Position numbers and translations under genes: made by a program. From the NCBI GenBank assembly GCA_903828035.1, contig CAIKKV010000373.1:1-6310 (forward strand): DNA of 6,310 nucleotides, given 5' to 3'. The notes under the pieces were generated by a model. It did not search any database. It saw only the letters and a program-made list of their open reading frames with translations, and was not told where the DNA came from. The stretch is from an uncultured bacterium (lineage in GTDB: Bacteria; Verrucomicrobiota; Kiritimatiellia; CAIKKV01). Positions 1-6,216 of the stretch are shown here, one piece after another; the stretch's first letter is position 1; the number at the start of each line of letters is the position of its first letter.

Positions 1-684
1 GTTCACACCTTCAACATGGACGAGTGGGCCGACCAGGATGGCAACGAGGCCCCGATCACCTGGCCCGGCGGCTTCCGCTACTGGATGTGGAACGATCTGT
101 TCAGCCAGATCAAGCCCTCCCTGCGCATGCCCGAAAAGCAGATCCACTTCCCGGGCAAGAAGAACATCAAGCAGTACAGCCAGATGATCGAGGACCTGGG
201 CGGCGCCGATGTCTGCTACGGGGGGATCGGGTGGTGCGGGCATATCGGTTTCTTCGAAAGCCATCTCGGCGAGGAGTTCGGCAACGACATCCAGGCCTAC
301 CTCCGCGCCGGCTCACGGCTGGTGGAGCTGCATCCGTTGACCATCCTGCAGAGCTGTGTGTATGCGGACAACGCCGGGGCCGGGGACTGGGCCTATGTGC
401 CCTCCAAGGCCTACACCATCGGCCCGCGCGATTTGAAGGGCTCCAAGCTGGTCAGCTTCTGGAACGCGGGCTATGCCGGCGGCGGCTTCGCCTGGCAGAA
501 GTTCATCACCCGCCTGGCCGTTCACGGCCCGGTGACGCCGTTGGTGCCGTCCTCGATCCTCCAGATATTGAGAAGCGAGCTGCACATCCTGGGCAAGGTC
601 GCCGACGATCTCGACTATAACGTCCCGCTGCGCCTGGACTCCATGCCCTGGGAAGGAGCGCATCCTTGGCCCGCGGGAAAATGA
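1..684 (+). CDS. Glucosamine-6-phosphate deaminase/isomerase-like protein (3' part, start outside window)
   Basis: This is the C-terminal 227 residues of a NagB-type sugar-phosphate deaminase/isomerase. The frame is open to the left edge, so the start is outside the window. The first residues, VHTFNMDEW, match the NagB active-site strand TFNMDEY, so Asp7 here corresponds to NagB Asp72. The ring-opening loop reads GGIGWCGHIGFFES (residues 74-87) and aligns with NagB GGVGNDGHIAFNEP: His81 and Glu86 match catalytic His143 and Glu148, but Cys79 stands where NagB has Asp141. In NagB this fold converts glucosamine-6-phosphate to fructose-6-phosphate plus ammonia in the cytoplasm. The Asp-to-Cys change and a Trp-rich insert near residues 20-31 argue for a divergent subfamily, so the true substrate may differ. 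The stop TGA (682-684) overlaps an ATG of the next gene. The fold and family are well supported; the exact reaction is inferred. Confidence 0.82.
   Translation, partial: VHTFNMDEWADQDGNEAPITWPGGFRYWMWNDLFSQIKPSLRMPEKQIHFPGKKNIKQYSQMIEDLGGADVCYGGIGWCGHIGFFESHLGEEFGNDIQAYLRAGSRLVELHPLTILQSCVYADNAGAGDWAYVPSKAYTIGPRDLKGSKLVSFWNAGYAGGGFAWQKFITRLAVHGPVTPLVPSSILQILRSELHILGKVADDLDYNVPLRLDSMPWEGAHPWPAGK
651..658 (+). promoter_or_regulatory. Ribosome binding site deciding the amidohydrolase start
   Basis: GGAAGGAG lies inside the 3' end of the NagB-like gene and is 7 nt upstream of a TTG at 666. It would be 22 nt from the ATG at 681, which is too far for normal use. It therefore favours the TTG start unless the ATG is used by translational coupling through the ATGA overlap at 681-684. 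Confidence 0.55.
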
Positions 685-1700
685 AGCGCGCGGCCTGGTC
701 CGGCAAGGTGATCGACGGGCACTCCCATGCGGGCGTTTCCCTGAAGGCCTACGCGTTGGGCGAGTATCCCTATGCGCAGACGATCGAGGGGCTCCACGAG
801 CAGCAGCGGTCTGGCGGGGTGGACGCCACGGTGGTCTTTCCGTTCAGCGCGGATCTGTATTTCGACCCCGCCGCCATGGCCAAGGGCCACCTCACGCCGG
901 CGGCGGCCCCGCTTTCGCCGGTGCCCTACGGCGTTGAGAATCGCCTGCTCATGCGCGAGATTTTCGACTACTGCCCCGAGCTCTCCTCGCGATTCCTGCC
1001 CTTTGTGAGCATCGACCCTGCCCGGGATGTGCCCGGACAGATCCGGGCGCTGGAGGAATTGCTCGAGGCCTACCCCGCCTACGGGATCAAGGTCAATCCG
1101 GTGGGGTGCCAATCCCGAGCCGCGGCACTGCTGGAAGTCGGCGCGCCGCTTCTCGACTTTGCGGAAGAGCGCGACTTGGCGCTGCTTTTTCACGTCACGA
1201 CCGTGCCGGGGGAGGAATACTCCCAGGCGGCGGATGTGTTCAGAATTGTTGAACGCCGCCCGCGCTTGCGGTTCTGCATGGCGCATGGCCTGCTCTTCCA
1301 CCGCGCCTGGCTCGACCGGGCCGAAGCGGCGCCCAATGTCTGGGTGGATACCGCCGCCTTGAAAATCCAGGTGGAAAGCATGGGGGGTGAAATCGGGCGG
1401 ACCTTTCCGGCCGGCGATTTCCTCGATGTCGACTACACGGACCACCGGGCGGTGATGCGCGCGCTCGCCGAGCGTTATCCCCGGAAAATCATCTGGGGGA
1501 CAGACTCGCCGGCGTATTCATGGATCTGCCGCCGGAAGCAGGGCGAGGGCCTCTACCAGGACTTTCGCTTGAAAGGCTTCTACGCCGACGAAATCGCCGC
1601 GCTGAAAGCGCTCGCCCCCGAGTTGCAGGCCCGGGTCGGCGGCGCCAACGCGCTTGACTTTATTTTCGGGTCCCTGGAGGCCCCGGAAACGGGCGCCTAA
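666..1700 (+). CDS. Amidohydrolase-family TIM-barrel metal-dependent hydrolase (Amidohydrolase_2-like)
   Basis: A soluble protein of about 344 residues with the signature residues of the amidohydrolase superfamily: the HxH pair in DGHSHAG (His19, His21) after the first strand, GIKVNP (residues 140-144, with a candidate Lys142), LLFHVT (His176), CMAHG (His207) and WGTDSP (Asp280). The spacing suits Amidohydrolase_2 (PF04909), which includes ACMSD-type decarboxylases and lactone or amide hydrolases. It is not NagA, which belongs to another branch. Start choice: TTG at 666 has a strong ribosome site, GGAAGGAG at 651-658, 7 nt upstream. The alternative ATG at 681 forms an ATGA overlap with the preceding stop but lacks a well-placed ribosome site. 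Either start leaves the HxH motif intact. The overlap suggests co-expression with the NagB-like gene and a shared sugar or amino-sugar pathway, but the substrate cannot be read from the sequence. Confidence 0.82.
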   Translation: MARGKMKRAAWSGKVIDGHSHAGVSLKAYALGEYPYAQTIEGLHEQQRSGGVDATVVFPFSADLYFDPAAMAKGHLTPAAAPLSPVPYGVENRLLMREIFDYCPELSSRFLPFVSIDPARDVPGQIRALEELLEAYPAYGIKVNPVGCQSRAAALLEVGAPLLDFAEERDLALLFHVTTVPGEEYSQAADVFRIVERRPRLRFCMAHGLLFHRAWLDRAEAAPNVWVDTAALKIQVESMGGEIGRTFPAGDFLDVDYTDHRAVMRALAERYPRKIIWGTDSPAYSWICRRKQGEGLYQDFRLKGFYADEIAALKALAPELQARVGGANALDFIFGSLEAPETGA

Positions 1701-1740
1701 TTACTGCTCAGGCCATAAAAATGTTTGCATTCACCCTGGC

Positions 1741-1762
1741 GGCGGCCAAGGGACTGGCCGCC
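1741..1762. terminator. 8-bp GC-rich hairpin downstream of the amidohydrolase (possible terminator)
   Basis: GGCGGCCA (1741-1748) and TGGCCGCC (1755-1762) are perfect reverse complements separated by the 6-nt loop AGGGAC. It begins 40 nt after the amidohydrolase stop, in the gap between convergent genes, where a transcript end is expected. Only two Ts follow on the plus strand, so it is not a classic intrinsic terminator. It may protect the 3' end or help factor-dependent termination. Confidence 0.4.
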
Positions 1763-1763
1763 T

Positions 1764-1788
1764 TACCTGTGGAAGCAGACTGCAGGTA
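1764..1788. repeat. 6-bp inverted repeat between the two strong hairpins
   Basis: TACCTG (1764-1769) and CAGGTA (1783-1788) are reverse complements around a 13-nt loop. On its own this is weak and could arise by chance. It sits exactly between two perfect 8-bp hairpins, so an RNA across 1741-1814 could fold into three consecutive stem-loops. Confidence 0.3.
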
Positions 1789-1792
1789 GAAG

Positions 1793-1814
1793 GGCGCGCA
1801 GATCCTTGCGCGCC
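1793..1814. terminator. Second 8-bp GC-rich hairpin in the convergent intergenic gap
   Basis: GGCGCGCA (1793-1800) and TGCGCGCC (1807-1814) are perfect reverse complements around the 6-nt loop GATCCT. Stem and loop lengths are the same as in the hairpin at 1741-1762. No T-tract follows on either strand. It could act in ending transcription of the plus-strand operon, the minus-strand operon, or both, but that is inferred from position only. Confidence 0.35.
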
Positions 1815-1962
1815 GAAAATAGGACAGCTTCTTTTCGAGTCATGTGCAAACGGGCGTTCGCAATATCAGCGAGGGCAGCGGAGCGGCGGCAACCTCGCGC
1901 AAGAGCGAAAGGCTGCCCGCCAATGTCGCGCGGGACAGCCTGTCCGGCAAGTCGGGGCCGCG
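1815..1962. other. Intergenic remainder with overlapping GC-rich inverted repeats, no gene seen
   Basis: This stretch beyond the histidine kinase stop has no convincing coding region. It contains GCGAGG/CCTCGC (1869-1874, 1893-1898), GGGCAGC/GCTGCCC (1873-1879, 1912-1918), AGGCTG/CAGCCT (1910-1915, 1936-1941) and a short GGACA-GCC-TGTCC hairpin (1933-1945). The pairs overlap, so they cannot all form together. The last could serve as a weak transcript end for the minus-strand operon. In DNA this GC-rich some of these pairs are expected by chance. Confidence 0.3.
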
Positions 1963-3702
1963 CTAAAGGCGACCGCCGGGAAAACCTGCGGGGTCAGGGG
2001 GCGTCCCCGCTGGCGGACGCGAAGGCGGGACATGTGGAAGGCTGAACCAGAACGTCGTCCCTTTTCCCGGCTCGGACTCCACCCATATCCGGCCGCCATG
2101 ATGCTCCACGATTTTCTTGGAAATGGCCAGGCCGATGCCGGTGCCGGAATATTTCTCCCGGGCATGTAGCCGCGAAAAGACCTGGAAGAGCCGGTTGAAC
2201 AGGCGGGGGTCGATGCCGATTCCGTTGTCCTGCACATGGAACAGCCAGTCTTCGCCCCGCCGTTCCGCCCCCAGGTGAATCTCCGGCCGGCAGCCCTCCG
2301 CGCGGTACTTGATCGCATTGCTGAGCAGGTTCTGGAACAACTGCCTCATCTGCCCGGCATCAGCCAGGATCGTCGGCAGCGGGTCGACGGTTATGACGGC
2401 GCCGGAATCCTGCGCCGCCGCGAGGAGGTTGGCCACCGCCTCCTTCGCCACCACCGCCAGATCCACCGGCGCGGCGGCCCTGTCCTCCACGTTCACGCGC
2501 GCGTAGGCCAGCAGGTCGTGGATCAGCGCGGACATTCGGCTGGCGGCGTCGACGGTGAGCGCGATATACGACTCGGCGGTTTCGTCGAGCTGCCCCTTGT
2601 ATTTTTCCTGCAACAGGCTCAGAAAGCCGGACACCATCCGAAGCGGTTCCTGGAGGTCATGGCTGGCGACGTGAGCGAAGGCTTCCAGGTCCTTGTTGGA
2701 CCGGGCCAGTTCGGCCGTGCGCTCGGTGATGCGCGTCTCCATCAGCTCGTACGCCTCGCGCAGCTCCCTCTCGGCGCGTTTCCGCTCCGTGATGTCCTTG
2801 AAAAGGATTCCGACCCGGGTGCCATCCTCCTGGCCGATTCGAAAGGCGAACACGTCGTAAAAACGGCCCAGGGCATCGGACGCGCCCTCGATTTGGGCCG
2901 CCTCGCCCGTCCGGGCGACCTTCCCGAAGGCCTCAACCCATGACATTTCAATAGTTGGCACAAGCTCCCGCATGGTTCTTCCGCGCGCGCGCGGGAGGCC
3001 GGTGTGATTCTCAAAGGCTGGATTGACTTCCTCGAAACGGTAATCGACCGGCTTGCCTCCGTGATCGTAGAGCATCTTGACCATGCAAAAGCCCTGGTCG
3101 ATCGTTTCGAACAGGGTCCGATACCGGCCTTCGCTTTCACGCAGGGAGGAGAGGGCCCGCTCCAGCTCGGCGAGGTCGAACGCCACCATGCAGATGCTCT
3201 TTTCGCCAGACGCGTTCAAGGCGTTCGCCGTGATGTGCGCCGGGCGGGACTGGCCGCCCGCGTCCAGGAAAACGAGGCGCTGCCTGACGGGATGCCGCTG
3301 GACGGCTTTCACAAGGGGAAGGATCGCGGCGCGGCTGTCAGCGTCCACGAACTCATGGAACGGGCGCCCGAGGATCTTTTCCGGCGGGTACTTGACAAAC
3401 TCCCCGAATTGGTCGTTGCAATAAAGGACCGTGCCGTCGAGTGCGAGGGTGAGCGCCGCCTCTTTCATCGTCTCGACGATCAGCCGGTAAATCGCATCGG
3501 CGCCGGCCAGCGAAAAGACCTTCTCGCCGTAGGCGCCGGATACAACGATGGCGTCAACCTCGCCGTTGCGAATAGCCCGGAGTGCTTCCTCGGCCTCTTC
3601 CAGCCGCCGCTTCAAGACCTCGTTCTCACGGCGAAGGGCATCCGGCGGCGAGGGGCCGCGGGGCCGAGGGGGGGATTTTGCCGTGAGACTGCTTTTGTTC
3701 AT
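1963..3702 (-). CDS. Soluble PAS-PAS sensor histidine kinase of the kai operon
   Basis: A 579-residue cytoplasmic sensor kinase with no signal peptide or membrane segment. Order of parts: a charged coiled-coil-like start (about 23-45), a conserved linker AIRNGEVDAIVV (43-54), a first PAS domain (about 69-180), a second PAS domain (about 190-305, ending FKDITERK), a coiled coil (305-340), the dimerisation/phosphoacceptor domain with H-box ASHDLQEPLR (phospho-accepting His348), and the catalytic ATPase domain with N-box QNLLSNAIKY (Asn458, Asn462), G1 box DNGIGID (492-498), F-box RLFQVFSRLH and G2 box GTGIGLAISKK (520-530). The last 20 residues are a Pro-rich tail. There is no receiver domain. 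The ATG (3702-3700) overlaps the upstream kaiB stop as ATGA, implying coupled translation. Last in the kaiC-kaiB-kaiB operon, it is the likely signalling partner of the Kai proteins. Its response regulator is not in the window, and no PAS ligand residue can be assigned. Confidence 0.93.
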   Translation of the reverse strand: MNKSSLTAKSPPRPRGPSPPDALRRENEVLKRRLEEAEEALRAIRNGEVDAIVVSGAYGEKVFSLAGADAIYRLIVETMKEAALTLALDGTVLYCNDQFGEFVKYPPEKILGRPFHEFVDADSRAAILPLVKAVQRHPVRQRLVFLDAGGQSRPAHITANALNASGEKSICMVAFDLAELERALSSLRESEGRYRTLFETIDQGFCMVKMLYDHGGKPVDYRFEEVNPAFENHTGLPRARGRTMRELVPTIEMSWVEAFGKVARTGEAAQIEGASDALGRFYDVFAFRIGQEDGTRVGILFKDITERKRAERELREAYELMETRITERTAELARSNKDLEAFAHVASHDLQEPLRMVSGFLSLLQEKYKGQLDETAESYIALTVDAASRMSALIHDLLAYARVNVEDRAAAPVDLAVVAKEAVANLLAAAQDSGAVITVDPLPTILADAGQMRQLFQNLLSNAIKYRAEGCRPEIHLGAERRGEDWLFHVQDNGIGIDPRLFNRLFQVFSRLHAREKYSGTGIGLAISKKIVEHHGGRIWVESEPGKGTTFWFSLPHVPPSRPPAGTPPDPAGFPGGRL

Positions 3703-4091
3703 GGATGGTTTACCCCGGTCAGTTCTTTTTCGCCCCGGGGCGCCCCTTTCCTCTCAATAAGGTCCATTCGCACCAGCACCTTGTCCCGGTCTGCCAGATT
3801 GCCGATAAACCGGAGGAGGGGAAGCGGCAGTTTCCGGATCAACGTCGGGGAGGCCACGATTTGGTCCCTTTTGGCCAGCGCCGGATTTCGGTAGAGGTTG
3901 ACAATTTCCAGTTCGTAATGCCCGGAAAGATGCTTTTTGCAGATGGAGGTGATCGTCCGGATCGCGTCCGTGGAGCGCTGGCTGTTGCCGGTCACGTATA
4001 GCCGCAGCACGTACTTCGTCGGGCGGGGGGCGGTTTTCGCCTTTTTGTCGAACGCGTCGAAATCGCTGATTGATTTCCGTTTGGTTTCCAT
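3699..4091 (-). CDS. kaiB: KaiB-like circadian clock protein, more divergent downstream copy
   Basis: A 130-residue thioredoxin-like KaiB family protein. After an extension of about 26 residues the KaiB core follows: KYVLRLYVTGNSQRS (26-40), YELEIVNLYRNPALAKRDQIVASPTLIRKLP (59-89) and LLRFIGNLADRDKVLVRMDL (92-111). The Pro of SPTL matches KaiB Pro63. The cyanobacterial LPPP segment is LPLP here, and IGDLSNREKVLIGLDL has become IGNLADRDKVLVRMDL, so it is more divergent than its neighbour. The C-terminal tail is basic and polar rather than the acidic tail of cyanobacterial KaiB. It starts 19 nt after the stop of the upstream kaiB copy with only a weak purine-rich ribosome site, and its TGA overlaps the kinase ATG. 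In cyanobacteria, KaiB switches fold and binds the KaiC CI ring. Whether this copy does so is unknown; kinase or KaiC binding is an inference from context. Confidence 0.9.
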   Translation of the reverse strand: METKRKSISDFDAFDKKAKTAPRPTKYVLRLYVTGNSQRSTDAIRTITSICKKHLSGHYELEIVNLYRNPALAKRDQIVASPTLIRKLPLPLLRFIGNLADRDKVLVRMDLIERKGAPRGEKELTGVNHP

Positions 4092-4110
4092 GATTCTTTC
4101 TCGGATGGAG

Positions 4111-4443
4111 TTAAAGGCGGGGGAGCAAATCCAGCCCCACCAGGACTTTTTCGGTGTTCGACAGGTCGCCTATGATTTTCCGGATCGGCTCCGGCAGTTT
4201 CCTGACGAGCGTCGGAATGGCCAGGATCTGGTCGTCTTTGGCCAGCTGCGGATGCTTGAGGAGGTCAATCACCTCAATGTGGTACTGGCGGCCCTGGAGA
4301 TGCTCCTCGCAGAGTTGCTTCAGGTTTTTGAATGCACTCATGGCCCGCGGCGTCATGCCTGCCACGTAGAGGCGCAGCACCCAGAAATCCTGGGAGCTGG
4401 CCGAAGCCCGACGGCGGACTGTTTTTGATTTCAAGGTGGGCAT
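4111..4443 (-). CDS. kaiB: KaiB-like circadian clock protein, canonical upstream copy
   Basis: A 110-residue KaiB with a basic 19-residue extension and a core very close to cyanobacterial Kai[21 protein letters not shown] (21-40), [26 protein letters not shown] (54-79) and [21 protein letters not shown] (87-107). It stops right after that core and lacks the acidic C-terminal tail. Pro77 matches the conserved Pro63 of cyanobacterial KaiB, and LPEP replaces LPPP at the fold-switch region. The ATG is 2 nt beyond the kaiC stop, and its ribosome site GAGGAAGGA (4458-4450) lies inside the kaiC 3' end with 6 nt spacing, so translation is probably coupled. Of the two copies this is the likelier binder of the KaiC CI ring, judged only on conservation. 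Confidence 0.93.
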   Translation of the reverse strand: MPTLKSKTVRRRASASSQDFWVLRLYVAGMTPRAMSAFKNLKQLCEEHLQGRQYHIEVIDLLKHPQLAKDDQILAIPTLVRKLPEPIRKIIGDLSNTEKVLVGLDLLPRL

Positions 4444-4445
4444 GC

Positions 4446-6169
4446 TCAGTCCTTCCTCGGGTCCGCTTTCCGTGCCTGGGCAAGCGCCTGCCTGTCCCTG
4501 GCCGCCACCTGCTGCCGCTCGGCGCCGTGCTCCCGGCCCGCCAGAAGCTCGGATCCGATTTCCGCGATGCGCCTGGCGATGACTTCGGTTTGGTTGCGCA
4601 GGTTGGCCTGCTCCTGCTCCAGCTCCAGCTGCCGCCGAGCCTCCGCCTGCCGATCGGCGACCGCCTGAGCCCGGTCGCGCGCCTCCTGCATCAGCCGGAC
4701 TGATCCGGTGAGCACCTCGCCCGGGCCTGTATACACGTCCATCAGCTGGATGCCGTCGTTTGTCAAATGGAACTCGCGCATCTGGTTGGAATGGGCCATG
4801 CCACGGCTCTTGAGCACATAGATCAGGCGGTTCCGCTCGCCGCTCGTCTCGATCATGCGAACCAGAACCCAGGTGTCCATCACCGAGGAGATTCCAACCT
4901 CGCTCTTCTCAAGGGCGTCTCCGCCCGCGGTCAGGCTCGTGAAAACCGACGTGATCCCCATGTTTTTCATGAAGTCAATGAGACGCGAGAGCATCGACTT
5001 CGCCTCATCCTCCGTGCTGATCGACAGCATGTTGGAAACCGGGTCGAACGCGGCCGCATCGGGCTTGAACGCATTGATCCGCTTGTGAAGGAGGGCCAGG
5101 TGCATCTCCAGGCCGTACAGGGAGGGCCGCACCGAATGGAACTGGAGCCGGCCATTTTTCAGCCATCGTCCGAGGTCGATGCCGATGGAGCGCATGTTCC
5201 GGATGATCTGCGAGGGCGACTCCTCGAACGAGGCGTACAGGAACTTCCCGCCGGCCCGGCAGATGCTGTCAGCGAACGCGGCCGCCAGGCTGCTCTTGCC
5301 CGTTCCGGCAGTTCCCGTAACCATGACCGTGCTGCCGCGGTAGTACCCTTCCCCCCCATCAGGGTGTCCAGGCGGGGAACCCCCGTCGAGACGTGCTCCG
5401 TGGAAACCGGGTACAGCATGCCAAGCGAGTTGATCGGCAGGACCGACAGCCCGGTCTCGTCGATCAGCGTGGGGTACTCGTTCGTCCCATGCTTCGAGCC
5501 GCGATACTTCACCACGCGCAGCCGGCGGGTTGAGATCTGGTTGTGAACCCGGTGATCCAGGAAGATCACGCAGTCGCTGACATATTCCTCGATGCCGTTT
5601 CGCGTCAGCTCCTTCTCCCCTTGCTCGGCGGTGACGATCGTCGTGACGCCTTGCTCCTGCAGCCACTGGAACAGCCGGCGCAGCTCCGAACGCAGGATCT
5701 CCTTGCGGGGAAGTCCGGCGAAAAGCGCCTCGATGGAATCCAGCACCACGCGCTTGGCCTTGACCTGCCGGATCATCTCGCCGAGCCGGACGAACAGGCC
5801 CTGCAAATCGAACTCGCCGGTCATTTCAATATCGCTGCGCTCGAGGTGAACATGATCGATCGCCATCTTCTTCTGCGCGATCAGGCTGTTGAGGTCAAAG
5901 CCCAGCGAGGAGACATTTTCGGCCAGAGCCTCGGCCGTCTCGTCGAACGCCATGAAGGCGCCCGGCTCGTTGAACTGGGTAATGCCCCGGACGAGGAACT
6001 CCATGGCCAGCAGGGTCTTTCCCGAGCCGGCGCCGCCGCAGACCAGGGTGGAGCGCTTCCGGGGCAGGCCCCCTTCGGTAATCTCGTCAAGGCCCTGGAT
6101 GCCGGTGGGGCATTTTTCCAATCTGGGCATTTTCCGAACGGCCCGTCTCGTTGTTTTGGTCAACCGCAT
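4446..6169 (-). CDS. kaiC: KaiC-like double-domain ATPase/autokinase, frame broken between CI and CII
   Basis: KaiC family protein in two reading frames. Joined at the G run (5357-5351) it is 574 residues; unjoined, the CI frame ends at a TGA at 5161-5159 after 336 residues. [16 protein letters not shown] (18-30), Walker A GGAGSGKT (45-52), DE at 76-77 where cyanobacterial KaiC has a Glu pair, Walker B VVLDS (Asp144). CII: Walker [10 protein letters not shown] (286-294), FEES with Glu316-Glu317, Walker B FDP (Asp376), and GISSVMDT (426-433), aligning with the cyanobacterial Ser431/Thr432 phosphosites as Ser428/Ser429. The tail from 492 is a long charged coiled coil absent from cyanobacterial KaiC. 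Start: ATG at 6169 has GGAAGGA 8 nt upstream (6184-6178); the longer ATG at 6190 has none. Both domains look under selection, so the break is recent, artefactual or bypassed. It is the first gene of the kai operon; RadA or circadian-unrelated KaiC-like roles are possible, but the two adjacent kaiB genes favour a clock or timer. Confidence 0.9.
5351..5357 (-). other. Frameshift site: run of seven Gs inside kaiC
   Basis: On the minus strand the CI frame reads ATG GGG GGG AAG GGT and then runs into unrelated sequence. The CII frame reads GAA GGG TAC TAC CGC GGC, giving the conserved GEGYYRGS that leads to the second Walker A. One extra G (eight instead of seven), or a -1 slip on the in-frame G_GGG_GGG heptamer, gives the continuous reading [12 protein letters not shown] base loss in a homopolymer, biological or from assembly, is the simplest cause. 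Confidence 0.85.
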
Positions 6170-6177
6170 GGCGTTCG

Positions 6178-6184
6178 TCCTTCC
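6178..6184 (-). promoter_or_regulatory. Ribosome binding site deciding the kaiC start
   Basis: GGAAGGA on the minus strand ends 8 nt before the ATG at 6169-6167, an ideal spacing. The in-frame ATG at 6190 lies upstream of this site and has no purine-rich stretch before it. A third ATG at 6130, just before LEKCPTGI, has only a weak GGAAA. This makes 6169 the preferred start. Confidence 0.65.
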
Positions 6185-6216
6185 GACCATTGGATCGTGG
6201 TGTGACAGCGAAGAAA

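Noticed and set aside
615..1445. Minus-strand open frame opposite the amidohydrolase (276 codons)
   Set aside because: The plus-strand frame carries the conserved amidohydrolase metal-site motifs. This one reads as an antisense shadow.
1701..1962. tRNA, rRNA, CRISPR array or insertion sequence in the gap
   Set aside because: No regularly spaced direct repeats, tRNA cloverleaf, transposase fragment or terminal inverted repeats with target duplication were visible.
1654..2169. Plus-strand open frame bridging the intergenic gap and the kinase 3' end
   Set aside because: It overlaps both flanking genes, crosses the hairpins, and has a composition unlike a real protein with no family resemblance.
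3004..3894. Plus-strand open frame antisense to the histidine kinase and kaiB (296 codons)
   Set aside because: It spans two well-supported minus-strand genes, has no recognisable domain and has no clear ribosome site.
4767..5546. Long plus-strand open frame antisense to kaiC (259 codons)
   Set aside because: It lies wholly opposite kaiC, whose protein matches a known family throughout. Its translation is rich in Arg, Gly, Val and His with no recognisable motif, as expected for an antisense shadow in high-GC DNA.
4446..5666. Treating the downstream kaiC half as an independent gene starting upstream of the G run
   Set aside because: The residues before the G run in that frame are a shadow of the CI frame, and no start with a ribosome site was seen. 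The ATG at 5324 lies only a few residues before the second Walker A and also lacks one.
5543..6205. Plus-strand open frame opposite the KaiC CI domain (220 codons)
   Set aside because: It is antisense to a conserved Walker A/B domain and has no motif of its own.
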